From assembly GCA_022578605.1 (NCBI GenBank), contig MU394056.1, forward strand, positions 558,001 to 622,000: a DNA stretch of 64,000 nt. Reading direction: 5' to 3'. The translations under genes and the position numbers were made by a program. This stretch comes from Camillea tinctor (Eukaryota; Ascomycota; Sordariomycetes; Xylariales; Xylariaceae). The stretch's first letter is position 1. Each line of letters opens with the position of its first letter. The notes below the pieces were generated by a model. The model was not told the origin of the DNA. It searched no databases and worked only from the letters and a program-made list of their open reading frames with translations. Positions 38,469 to 49,341 of the stretch are shown here, in pieces.

Positions 38469-41105
38469 ATGTCGGATAGGAGGACTCGACCAGCTCGGGT
38501 CCAGGAGCCAGAGCGCCGGCCGCTTCTGGGTCGAGCTGGCTTCAGCCATTTTTTCATAGAAGATGCCCCCTTCTTCAGCTGTAGCCCAAATGCCCACGCC
38601 CACCTACCTGTGTACACCAATATCCACAGGATACGGCGAGATGTTATGAGCATAGTTGAGGATTACCTCACTTTTGAGCAGCTGGGTGATCTCCGACTCA
38701 ACATATCTGTTGTTCGCCCCCTCGTAGACAAGCTCTACGAGCAAGACGATATTTCTATTGGTATGTGGCGATGGTGATGGTGATGGTGTGTTACTCAACT
38801 AGCTCCAAGCATTCACAATTAACCAATCAACGTAGTGTACTGCTTACTTGTAAACCGTGCTCAATTCTTACATGAACAGGAACATATGAGCAACCGTCAG
38901 AATGTTCACTTTACGCGAGCGACACTGTGTGAGGTTGTCGCCACCCGCATTTTGCGGCGATTTGGTGAAGACAATCCAGGCCCGCGAGGACTTCTGCTCT
39001 TGGCGAATATCCTCGTCGCTGGGTTTGAACCTTTTCAGAACGCACCTGAGGAAATTCGCCGTGAAGCCTCGGTTGGCCCTACCTGGAGTTATCATAGGAC
39101 GTTGCCTACCCTTGAAGTGGCCATACTGAGCGGAAGCAGATACTTCCTAAGCTCCACGCATTGTCAAAAAGTGTAGGTCTTGTCGTGATTCCTTACCTTC
39201 TACCAGCTTTTCGAGTCGCCGGGATGGTTAGGCTTACACGACACAGGATCAATGCAATTTACATCGGCCAGGTCATCTACACACCTTCAACCTTCCTGGA
39301 GATGATCCCGGATCGGTACAAACAGAAGCCCATCTCACTTTACCAGCCTCACAAAGAACCTTTGCTTAACCAGTATCGTTTGATTGTGCCGCGCACGAGG
39401 AACGTCCTTGAAATAATACAGTTTATTACGCTGCTAGCATTGTATCTACTGTTCATGCTTGAACGGAACCCGTTGCATTTTGGTATTGTCGAGGTTGCCT
39501 TTGCAGTCTATGCATTCGGCTGGGTTCTTGACCAGTTTGCTACCATCCTCGAACATGGCTGGTAGGCACCCAACGTAGTGAAATGAATCCGAAGACACCT
39601 TGTTAACGCGAGAATAGGAACGTATATACTCAGAATCTCTGGTCCTTCTTGGATGTTATGTTTGCCATTATATACTGGATGTATCTTGTCCTGCGCATCC
39701 ACGGATGGAGAACTGGCCAATTAAACCCAGGACAACAAGCACTAGACGTTCTAGCCATGGGTGCACCGGTGCTCGTTCCTCGCCTAGCATTCAACTTGCT
39801 TTCGGACAATATCGTGTTCCTCTCACTGCGATCAATGATGGCAGATTTCATTATACTCACCTTTCTAGCGGTTTGGTACGTAGACTGAAAACAGTATTGG
39901 GAGAGGAGACGGCTAGGGGCCATTTGCCTCCATTCTCTCTTGTTTGGCCCACCAAATAGCTGCAATGCCCATCGCTGACACTTAGTTAGGTGCTTCTGCG
40001 GTTTCTTACTCTCGATGGTATGGCTTGCTGAAGGCCGTCATGATTTTATGTACGTGTTACGAACCCGCCTTGCTGTCACATTATTAAAAGCTAATTGTTT
40101 GTAGGACCATAAGTAAATGGATGCTGTGGATTTGGTTTGGTTTAGACGGGACCGGTGTGTCAGAATCGGTATGTTTGCGTCTAAATCAATGAGATATGAG
40201 CTACCTCTGACATGTTACAACCCTCCTAGACGGACTTTCATTGGCTTTTAGGTCCAATTTTGATGATTACCTTCGCCTTCCTTGGTAACACACTCTTCTT
40301 GACAATCCTGGTGTCAACCCTATCGAATACATTCAGCACGATCGTTTCTAACGCAACATCCGAAATTCATTTCCGCAAAGCCGTCCAAACGCTCGAAGGA
40401 GTAAAAAGTGATGCGATATTTGCGTACCAGCCACCCTTCAATATTATAGCCCTTTTTATCCTGGTTCCCTTGAAATTCTTTGTTAGCCCACGCTGGTTCC
40501 ACAAGATCCATGTAGCAACCGTGAGAACTATCAACTTGCCTGTACTCCTCATTATCGCGTTGATAGAAAGATGGTTCTTGTGGTCTGGTACAGATTATTC
40601 TCGGGACTCGGCAGAGCAGCTGCCGAAGCGACGGCGCGGGGGAGGATGGTTTTGGGAGAAATGGAAGATAACAACCCATGGAGACATACACGCCGTCTTC
40701 GACATCGCGCCACCCGATTCTGTGGTGGAAGAAATTGCAGTAGATGATGAGCTAACTCAACATATGATTCGAAGACAATTTGCCCGGCAGCAAAGCTCAG
40801 CACACCAAGAGTCCCGTAGAAAGCAAAATGGCGACGATGCTGACCAGGAGCCCCCTATGAAGGCACCTAGTCGTAGGGACTCGATAGCTCCTTATGGCAT
40901 GCTGACAGAGCAGGTGAGGAATATCATGCAGGGGTCGGGTGAGATGGGCGACTTGGCAGGCCGGCTTGATTCTCTGGAACAGACGACCTCAAGGATCGAA
41001 GGGATGCTGGCGAAGTTGTGCGGCGACGACAGCGAAGCAGGGCCCCTCGGAGATGAAGTACAGAGGGCTACCTTGGCAGATGGAGGTGGCCGTATAGACG
41101 CATGA
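38469..41105 (+). CDS. yvc1: Vacuolar TRP-type calcium channel (Yvc1)
   Basis: Seven exons: 38469-38760, 38836-39172, 39247-39561, 39618-39875, 39990-40049, 40105-40168 and 40230-41105. The introns are 55-114 bp, all GT-AG and in frame, giving 733 aa. The N-terminal cytosolic part contains NIHRIRR and VVRPLVDKLYEQDDISIVYC-like family blocks. The TRP-like membrane core follows, with hydrophobic helices from about residue 245 to 490. The pore-side segment WMLWIWFGLDGTG spans the exon 6 region, and TDFHWLLGPILM follows. The long C-terminal tail is charged and includes an acidic PPDSVVEEIAVDDE patch and a terminal coiled-coil-like helix. Yvc1 releases Ca2+ from the vacuole on osmotic or mechanical stimulation. 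The first 50 residues are poorly conserved, so the start (MSDRRTRP) and the absence of an intron in exon 1 are less certain. The in-frame TAG ending exon 2 as read through (39174-39176) is removed by splicing at 39172. Confidence 0.92.
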
Positions 41106-42303
41106 TTATGAAGCTAGGGAGAAATCTCAAAATATAGGTAGGCATACCTGTTCATTCAGGGGCCGCTTTTTTTTATTTTTTATTCACTACGGCCTAGGTT
41201 AGGCAACATGGGAAGCAATACGGCATAGGTTTTTCTTAACGAGGAATTAGGGTCTGTTCAAGTGATGCGTTTCTTATATCTTAGATTGCATGATTCGTGA
41301 ATTAGTTTGAGCGATAGTTCCTTTAGAAAATGAGAAGCCCAAAAAAGCATATACTTATCGACCCTCCTTTTTATAAAGGTACCAGCATAGCGGTATCTAC
41401 TGAACAGCTATCAAACGATTGACGAAGCTAAATCGACTGCCATACATGTAATACATTATTGTAATTAATACCTTAACTAGACTTGCTTGCTTCACTGTTG
41501 TTGAAGCAAATTTAAGCTAGTGAAGATTTTTTATGCGCCAACTCTACCTACGAGAGCAAACAGACTGCTCCTTGAATCAATGCTATACCGAATGTTTTTT
41601 ACCTATAGATGTAATACTTGATATAGACGCCTACGTCTCGACTTAAGTCATTACATGAATACATGTTGCCTACTGTCCCTTATTATACAATTTTCTAATG
41701 CTATATACAGTCGTGAATAGAATATGATTCACCCTACATTGCTAGTTTAGATACCACACACTGCATAGCAAACAACATCGCACGCAACCTTATATGTAAC
41801 CATCAATCAATTCGTTTAATACGCCAGTATAGCAACCGGCAAATGCCTTTTGTTATTCGCCTCGATTCATATTTCAAGCAACTAGCGCTATTGAGAGTGA
41901 GCCTTCCTAGTTAGGCCATCACCTGATAATACTCCCTGTTCCGTTCTTACCTTATCCTCAGCGACATTCAATGATTTGAAAGATTATTTTAACGAGATAC
42001 CTACTTTAGGTTCTTCTATTACTACAAGAGGACCAGCTCCTTCTTTCTATAAATGCCACCACAAAGATAGGCAAAAATAAACAAACCAGACTATTCCGGA
42101 CCATATCGATAAATAAAAAAACCAAAAGATTAAAAAAAAGGAAGAAAGAAAGAAAACACAACTACCTAGCTTTATCTCACTACGATCATCACCATCATCA
42201 TCATCAGCAACCACTCTTAACAGCCAAACCTACCATCTACCTACCCTACCCTACCCTACCTATCCACCCCCAAGAAGACCTAAAAGGGGCAAAAAGAATA
42301 CCT
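41106..42303. promoter_or_regulatory. Intergenic; promoter and leader of the cysteine-rich gene
   Basis: AT-rich and non-coding. A TATAAAT lies at 42048-42054, about 250 bp before the ATG at 42304. It is followed by an A- and C-rich stretch and a (CTACC)n run (42235-42262), a plausible transcribed leader. The upstream 900 bp shows no coding signal. Confidence 0.45.
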
Positions 42304-42663
42304 ATGTGCAGAACAGCCCACTTCCGCTCCCGCAACTGCGGCCACCACTGGCTGCAGATCTCGCAGCCCTGCGGCCCGGGGCGGGGGTTCGCCACGTGCG
42401 CCACGTTCGGGGACGGGGTCGCGCGGGAGCCCACGGCCGAGTGCCGCGTGGGGTCTCTGTGCCCGGCCTGCTCGGCGTCGTCGTCGTCGTACTTCGCTAT
42501 GCCCGCGCCTGCGTTGGGATACGGCGGGGGCAATTGGGGTTGGGGAGCGCCGTACGATCTCAATAGCGTGCGCATGGTGACCGATGTGCGGCACCGCTGG
42601 AGGTGGGGCGTGGGACCCAGTAGGCGGGATCCGGGGGTGGATGTGGATTGCGTGGTTATGTGA
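42304..42663 (+). CDS. Small cysteine-rich protein with C-terminal CaaX box
   Basis: A single-exon 119-aa frame in GC-rich DNA. The N-terminal half has a metal-binding look: C2, H6, C12, H14, H15, C23, C32, C47, C53, C56, including CGHHW and a final CPAC. The middle is a Gly/Ala/Trp-rich linker (GYGGGNWGWG). The C-terminal part (RMVTDVRHRW, VGPSRRDPGVDVD) is of the kind I remember from uncharacterised conserved fungal proteins. The last four residues are C116-V-V-M, a textbook CaaX motif; X=Met favours farnesyltransferase. A reasonable inference is a prenylated, membrane-attached zinc-binding protein, but no function is known to me. The cysteine spacing, basic conserved tail and exact end at the CaaX argue that the frame is real. 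It lies 0.7 kb upstream of MTQ2 on the same strand. Confidence 0.75.
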   Translation: MCRTAHFRSRNCGHHWLQISQPCGPGRGFATCATFGDGVAREPTAECRVGSLCPACSASSSSYFAMPAPALGYGGGNWGWGAPYDLNSVRMVTDVRHRWRWGVGPSRRDPGVDVDCVVM

Positions 42664-43372
42664 TGGGGTGGGATGATGTGTGATCTATGCTGGGGAGAGG
42701 AGAGGGAGGCGAGGGGGGATCTCAGATGGGAGGGATGTGTGGGTTTTGTAATGTATAACCCCCCCCCCCAATGTTTCTTTGACGAGGGGGGAAGAATGGA
42801 TGGGATGAGAGAAAGAGGGAATAATACACCTATTCATGATAACGGCGAACATGGTTCCTCTGGTTTACCCAATTGAAGACAACAAAAGCATACTGGGAGA
42901 CTAGACGGGATGCTCGAGACAGGAGTACAAAAAAGGTTGATATGCAGAAAGGCTTATTATCTCATAGCCGACAGCAGGAAACGAACAGTCCTTCATCTAT
43001 TGATTGCCATGATCGTATATAAATGTAAGCCAGGGTCGTGAGTATCTGTGACGAGACGCTTGGTGGACGAAGCTCAGCTCTCATGCTTTCTACTCTTCCC
43101 CTATTCTCCCCTAATAAAAGTTATTCATATTCGAGTATCACGTGCCTGTACCAATTTTTTAGAATAACTTTTTTAACCCATTTGCTTGTACTAAAAAACT
43201 TGATCTTATTCATCCATATCTCCCCTGAAGTAAACAAATAATACAAAACGAAACCATATCTTATCCCCTGTTTCCTTTCTAGGAAGCCCTCTCAATATAA
43301 AATTGCGTTGCCCCCGACCCAATCTTCGGACTGAAGAAAAGAAAGAAAAAAGAGGAGAAAAAAACACACAAA
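42664..43372. promoter_or_regulatory. Intergenic; MTQ2 promoter
   Basis: No gene seen. G-rich near 42664-42730, with a C-run at 42761-42769. TATAAAA at 43296-43302 lies about 71 bp before the MTQ2 start and is followed by an A/G-rich leader, a plausible core promoter. Confidence 0.5.
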
Positions 43373-44122
43373 ATGCTTCCCACGCCCGATACGTCGCACG
43401 TGTCATACGAGAGGGTCTACGAGCCAGCCGAGGACTCCTTCCTCCTCCTCGACACCCTCTCCTCCAGCAGCGAAACCGCCTTCCTGCAGCACCGCTTCGC
43501 CGCCCCCTCGCCGTGCCCGCTGGTCGTAGAGATCGGGCCGGGGTCGGGCGTGGTAATCGGGTTCGTGGACGCGCAGGCGGGGGCGCTCTTCGGGCGTGCC
43601 GACATCCTCACGCTCGCGGTGGACGTCAGCGCGCACGCGTGCGCGGCGACGAACGAGACGGTGCGGCGGGCCAGCGGCCAGAACCAAAACCGGGGTTCGT
43701 ACCTGGGGGCCGCGCAGGGGGACCTCGGCTCGCCGCTCGCGGGCGGCGCGGCGGACGTGCTGGTCTTCAACCCGCCGTACGTGCCGACGGCGGAGCTGCC
43801 CGCGTGGACGGCCGAGGCCATGCCGCGCCTGGGCGCGCCGACGTCGTTCGACGACGACTCGCGGCTGCTGGCGCTGACGTACGCCGGCGGGCGGGACGGC
43901 ATGGAGACGACGGAGCGGCTGCTGGGGGCGCTGCCGCGGCTGCTGTCGCCGCGGGGCTGCGCGTACGTGCTGCTGTGCGCGCAGAACCGGCCCGAGGAGG
44001 TGAAAGGGCGGGTCCTGAGCGGGCTGGGGGGCGGGTGGAGGGTCGAGACGGTGGGGTCCAGCGGGAAGAAGGCTGGGTGGGAGAGGCTGCAGATTGTTAG
44101 GATTTGGAGGGAGGAGGACTAA
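43373..44122 (+). CDS. mtq2: eRF1 glutamine methyltransferase catalytic subunit (Mtq2/HemK2 type)
   Basis: A single exon of 249 aa. It is a class I SAM-dependent methyltransferase that, with Trm112 as partner, methylates the Gln of the GGQ motif of release factor eRF1 in the cytosol. Diagnostic features are YEPAEDSFLLLD (residues 16-27), SAM motif I with E53-x-G55-x-G57-x-G59, an acidic motif II at D84, and the catalytic NPPY at 133-136, which defines N5-glutamine methyltransferases. Length is normal for the family. The gene is exceptionally GC-rich, especially at third codon positions, compared with YVC1 and the adjacent spacers. This leaves long spurious frames open on both strands. Start choice: ATG after an A-rich leader (CACAAAATG), matching the conserved N-terminus MLPTPDTSHV. 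It converges with SMD1. Confidence 0.95.
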   Translation: MLPTPDTSHVSYERVYEPAEDSFLLLDTLSSSSETAFLQHRFAAPSPCPLVVEIGPGSGVVIGFVDAQAGALFGRADILTLAVDVSAHACAATNETVRRASGQNQNRGSYLGAAQGDLGSPLAGGAADVLVFNPPYVPTAELPAWTAEAMPRLGAPTSFDDDSRLLALTYAGGRDGMETTERLLGALPRLLSPRGCAYVLLCAQNRPEEVKGRVLSGLGGGWRVETVGSSGKKAGWERLQIVRIWREED

Positions 44123-44594
44123 GGAGAGAAAAGGGGAGAGAGAGAAAGAGGGAGGAGAGGCAGGAAGAAGGCCTTTGCTTAAGGGGGGAGGCGTGGAGTT
44201 TGATGTTATTGTCATTTGCCTTCATAGTTAGGCTCTCTCTCCCTATTCCCTCTGGTTCGTAAAGACCATCGGATAGAATAAAATAAAAATAACCATGAAG
44301 ATTTGTAATGAGAGGAAGCCATACCAGCCGCCAACGCTCTCGTATAGATTAAACCTTTTTTCTTTGCTTGTTTCTTTTTTTTTTTTAAATGCTCTGTTCA
44401 TTACCTAGCCTCTAACGCCGTAGGAAATTCTGCCCAAACTGTCCACAGTATACATCGAATTTAGGCTTGTACTGAGGTGCCCACCACAGAATAAACGTCT
44501 CGTCTCGCTTCGTCCCCTCTCGTGCCCACGGGAAGCAAATATCCTGGTCCTTCTATCCTCCTCGTATCTCTCATGTAGAAAGCTGCTATAGAAT
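44123..44594. other. Convergent 3' spacer MTQ2 / SMD1
   Basis: A short spacer with a purine-rich run directly after the MTQ2 stop, AATAAAATAAAAATAA-like sequence at 44276-44292 that could serve as poly(A) signal, and a T-run at 44375-44388 (A-run for the opposite strand). No gene. Confidence 0.5.
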
Positions 44595-45155
44595 CTAGGG
44601 TCTACCGCGCCCGCGTCCACGACCGCGTCCCCTGCCTCGTCCACGAGGACCCCCTCTGCCGCCGCCGCCGCCGCCGCCGCCGCCAGTGCCGCGGTCTGTC
44701 TCCTTCCGTGCCTTGTTCTTTGGTTTTACCGAATCATCGATCAGCAGGGTATCTAGCGGCAGGGAGTCGGGCAGGATGAAGAATCGGATTGTCGAGCCGC
44801 GGATGTTCATCGTATCGAGGGAGATGGGGTCTTGACCGCGTGGGGTCATCTTGACCGTCCGCAGAGCCGTGTTCATCTGTGGAGATACCGACGTGATGGT
44901 GCCGTGTACAATGGTGCCTTAGCATCGGGTTAGTACAGCTTGATCTACGACGCGTATATGAACCGAGCTGCAGAGCAGATTCGAGGCAGCCTCACCATTT
45001 TTGAGCTCAATTGTCACCGTCTCGTTGGCGCATTTCATCAAGAATCTGGGGGGAGATCATCAGCATCGGAGCCGCAGTATAGGTAGCTTTGAAGGCATGG
45101 TTCAGCACAATTGTGCACAAAAGTGAGCTGGGACAGCTTACCTGACGAGCTTCAT
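44595..45155 (-). CDS. smd1: Spliceosomal core protein Sm D1
   Basis: Three exons: 45155-45142 (only 14 coding bases), 45045-44996 and 44917-44595. The introns are 96 bp (45046-45141) and 78 bp (44918-44995, with a CTAAC branch site). The protein has 128 aa, slightly longer than the animal protein. Sm1 motif: [20 protein letters not shown] plus [17 protein letters not shown]. Sm2 motif: [13 protein letters not shown]. The C-terminus is a long glycine/arginine tract: poly-Gly (about nine residues from GCC repeats on the plus strand) and then GRG repeats, the usual target of symmetric arginine dimethylation and SMN-type assembly. It acts in the heptameric Sm ring of U1, U2, U4 and U5 snRNPs. 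It shares the window with another spliceosome gene, HSH155, but is not linked to it. Confidence 0.97.
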
Positions 45156-45891
45156 ATTGGCCGACTCTGCAATGTGTATCGTATGTTGGCCAAGAAGTAG
45201 ATTAGAGCCTGTCTGGGTTTTTACAGGGGACGATTGCTATGGAAAGCTTAAGGTCGGGACGAAAGGCGGTAGCGGTAGCTTCATATAGGTTCTGGTTTTC
45301 TATGTAGAAAATTGGAGAGCAACAAACCTTAGGATAGGTTTATTGCACTAGGTTATGTACTGTGTAGGTAAGCTAGTAAGGCTAGGTAGGTACAAAACAT
45401 TAGATATGGGGACTAAGGTTTTTTGGTCACATGACCCCACCAGTATATATAGTGTATTTATTACGGAGTAGTAGGTATGTTACCAGTAAAAGGGGGCACT
45501 TATTTATTGGTTATCTACAAACACATGTATTTAAGCAGTCAAAAACCATACAGGTAGATGATTGTTATTGAGCATATGAATATCCTTCTAATAATCTATT
45601 TGACCCAAGAGATTCCGCAGATATCGTAAGTAGATAACCAATGTTTACCCATAATCGAACGTAGACAGACAAATGGGTAAAGTACATAGTAGTAACCTAA
45701 TAATTTGAATGTCCATTACCTACATACATACATACTCATGTCAGAAAGAGGTATCGTTGTGACTGGAACAGAATCAGAATCGCTAACAAATGCACCATCC
45801 ACGATGCAACCATCTCCCCCCCCAAATGCTGCCCAACAGCAAATCGCAATTCTTTGCAACAAAGCCCATTTTTAGATCACCGTTATCACAC
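45156..45891. other. Intergenic, SMD1 promoter side
   Basis: No gene seen; AT-rich, with TAGGTAGG runs and a TACGGAGTA nonamer at 45462-45470. The SMD1 promoter should lie in the part nearest 45156, and the PKR1 3' UTR near 45891. Confidence 0.5.
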
Positions 45892-46353
45892 TTATTTCTC
45901 CTTCTCATTCTCAGATACTTTCTCCCATTCGTCTTCGGTACTAGCAGCGGACTTGGCATCTGACAAGGCCGCCGCTCGGAGTTTCAAGTCTCCAGTCTGT
46001 CCCAGTACTTCTGATTCCTTGCTCACCGATACTGGCTTTCTCTTAGGGAGCGCTTCAACTTCGGTGTCGCTGTCATCTGACGGTTGCCGGGAGGCACGTT
46101 GTTCAGCGCGTGCTTTGTCCTTTGCCTCTTTCGCCTGGGCCACCTTCAACTCGGCGGCGAACCAATTAATTGCCCACCAGAGCCCCGCGGATATGAACGA
46201 AAGTATGACGAAGTGGATACTGTATGTCGCAATAAGGAGGAGGAGAAGCACGAGCTGAAGGCAGGCGAAAGTAGCATTTGTCGCAACCAGGAGACTCGGG
46301 GTTGGTCCTGGGGTAAAAATGGACTCCCACAGTTGCTGCATAAAGCCGGCCAT
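45892..46353 (-). CDS. pkr1: V-ATPase assembly factor Pkr1
   Basis: A single exon of 153 aa starting MAGFMQQLWESIFTPGPTP, which matches the family's conserved amphipathic opening. The frame is open a further 33 codons upstream, but this ATG is the natural start. Two adjacent hydrophobic helices (about residues 20-66, separated by only a short turn) form an ER hairpin. The rest is a charged cytosolic tail rich in Glu/Lys/Ser. Pkr1 is an ER membrane protein that, with Vma12-Vma22 and others, helps assemble the V0 sector of the vacuolar ATPase; yeast mutants are resistant to SMK killer toxin. A TATTTATAT on the minus strand near 46560 is a possible core promoter. No defects seen. Confidence 0.92.
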   Translation of the reverse strand: MAGFMQQLWESIFTPGPTPSLLVATNATFACLQLVLLLLLIATYSIHFVILSFISAGLWWAINWFAAELKVAQAKEAKDKARAEQRASRQPSDDSDTEVEALPKRKPVSVSKESEVLGQTGDLKLRAAALSDAKSAASTEDEWEKVSENEKEK

Positions 46354-49341
46354 GGTGCTGCTAAGTGTAGGATGGAAGTCGTAAAAGTAATGCGACAAAT
46401 TATAGACAGAGCAAGAAGCATGCGACAGTAGATAAATCTCGTTCCTGGACACGTTCTTTGTAAGCTTACTAGGATTCGGGGAGAGGTTATAACGTTGCGA
46501 AAGACGGAAAAGATGGCTAGACTTGTTGCTAATCTACAACGTCTAGATGCCATGCAGATATAAATAGGGAGACGGATAGGCCACTAACTTGGTTTAAGGC
46601 CAGGGTGTCATATCATGAAGGCAGCCGTGGAAATGGGGAAAAAAAAAGGGGGAAAGCCGTCTTATTTAGCTTACAAGCCAGACAAAGGACCAGGCAGCGG
46701 AGAAGTTGAAGCTCAGCTGGTCAATTTAGCCACGAGACAGATACGCACAACGCGATGGCTTCTTATGGAGAGCGGGGCAATGAAGCTGCTACCTTTAGGT
46801 AGATAAGTAGATACGTGAGGTTCGAGGTTCGGGGGTTTCGTATCCCCTATTAGACAACTTCGATCGTTTTGGGTACCGTTGAGGGTTAACTGGTGAGAAG
46901 ACTAGGGGAGAGTTTGTACACCTGTGTGGCCCAGGTGATGCAAAAAGACTAAAAAGACCTCCTCAGACTTCCTCAGGGAGGGCAACTTCGTTATAAAGGA
47001 TACCCAATATCGAATAAAAGAAAGAACGAGGCACGGGGCGGTATTGGGTGCAACGGAGGAAGCAAGAGACATATTATGTACGTACATAGCAATAGTGAGG
47101 GGCAGCAGATCCGGCCACCATCGGGAGGGGCTCCATCCTAACCCAACAAGCATCCCCCTAGTCCTAGTCCTACTCAGGGTAGTACATACATACCAGACTA
47201 ATATGTATGTACCTAACCTAGGCAGTTAGGTTAGTATGCTACATCTGTATATACATAAATGGGACGGAAGACAATTGGGGCAACCGGGTACACTTTAAGG
47301 AGCTTGAATGTAACCTTGCCCGTCTCCGAGAAAGCTGTAATATGGAATGATTTATATAGAACGGAGTATAAGGTTCATATACTGCATTGAGGGCTTATTC
47401 TATGCCACTTGCGTTTGGGGAGCTTATATGCACATATCTATAAGCATTACCGTTATTTAATGGCCTTCAAATCCTACGGTTGGTGGCCCTTTAGAGATAG
47501 CTGTAACCAATAATACGAACTATATCCGATGTGAAATCTCTTATATATCATGTGTACGTAGTCGAGGATATACATAATAAAATAGTAAGGAGCGAAATCT
47601 AAGCACTAAACCTCCCTACCTCAAACAGATTGAACTATATAAATACCAGGTAGAGAAACGGAGACTAGGAAACGATATGTAGATATTGGTACCTATATTG
47701 AATGTATATTGATACATAAATCAGCACCCGGATTTGAAGTTGACGGGCATCGGATTCGATTAGCTCGCGGCATGCCACGTCTTGAACTGGATATATGCAA
47801 CATAATGGGAATATAACTAATGTCCTGATTTACAAATCAAGTTAGCCTTTCATGTATGTGGGTGTCTTCAATGTTACCTATCTTCTGATAACTTGCATCT
47901 GTTATTAACTAAAGGATCAAATATGTATGCATGCTTTTTATAAAAATAAAATCCCCTTTCTCCTTTATCTTCTCTTTGACGAACACTGCTATCACTTGAT
48001 AACCTCTCAAAGATCACCACCCACGATTGTTTAAACCTACAACAGCATTATATATGTTAACATGTACACCTAAAGAGGGCAGTCAAATGACTCATATGAG
48101 AACACCTAAAGTGCGTAGCATCGCATATCCTATAGGCAGCTACTGTAGAATGACATAGTAGTATCCCTTGCTACGACAATAATGAAGAATGGAGACGTCT
48201 CAACCCATATGTAAATCATGACAGCATGTAAGTCCAATTTGAAGTCTTGCGGCCCAAGCCCCCTCCCTCCCCAAAGCTATTTACACGTAGAGAAGTAAAA
48301 ACATGTGAAACCACGCATAGTACCCAAGAGTAGAGACTATGAACAGAACATATCTATGTTGAACCGAGGGGGTATGCTTAGGGAATACTAGGCTCGGCAC
48401 GTGAGAGGGACAAAGAGCTTGGATAGTGTATATTGTTTCTCATTAAGAAGATTGAAGATCCTATATCGGGAGGGGTTGCTAGGTAGGATGGATCACTTAC
48501 ATACAGATCTTACAGATCCGCTATAAGGCGACCTTAAACTTATTCAAGATACATAAAAAGCCTCTTTAGCCACATCACAAATTGCTTTATGTAACTACGT
48601 ATTTAGATGGTTTATACATAAAGGTTTAGTCATTGAAGTTTCCAGCTTCCAATGTATTATGTAGACCTACAGCAATGATATCAATTGATATGTAACATTA
48701 AATACATTCCATAGTACGGAGTACTACACCATATCAAAAGTAGGTAGAAAGACTAAAGTACCTAGGTAGGTACTATGTTAGGTTATGTAATATGTAGGCA
48801 GGCTGGCAGGTTACGGGGCACCTGGGCGTTAGTGATATTCCAGCGGCTTGAAACTTAAAACCGCGGGGGGGTAGGTACCTCATTAATACACGCAGCGCCA
48901 CGCGGTGTCGATGTTACTTCTTACTCCGTCCGTGCTACTATTACTACACACTAAAAGAGTAAAGTTACAGCACAGTACTAAATCTTTATTACTTTCAATT
49001 TTACCTCTAATTTCTACGCTAATTTCCATCGTTAGGAGCTTGTAGCAAACAACCTAGAAGTACAATACATACATACATTGGACTGACATTTATCGCGCCC
49101 CATAAGTGGACGTGAACTTGAACTTTACCAACAGCTTTATTCAATTTCCAAGCACATACTACAACATACTACTTACTTCTTCTTTACCACACTTGCAGCC
49201 TCGTGCCCGTTCCGAATCACTTCCTCGTCGACGCCCTTGGCTTGACATTTTGGCAGCAATGCGACTCGGTCCCTCTCAGATTTCTCCGGCATCAAGGTCC
49301 ATCTAGAGCTGAGTGATTCTCGACAGGAAGAACATATAACC
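46354..49341. other. Intergenic, no gene seen
   Basis: About 3 kb, AT-rich, with TACATACA/TAGGTAGG repeats and a TACGGAGTA at 48715-48723. Frames are short and without motifs. The last 300 bp before 49342 is CT/CA-rich and should be the leader of the next gene. Confidence 0.55.

Noticed and set aside
43403..44215. Frames of 265 and 270 codons overlapping MTQ2 on both strands
   Set aside because: They are Arg/Pro/Gly-rich shadows caused by high GC and few stop codons; the MTQ2 frame has all catalytic motifs.
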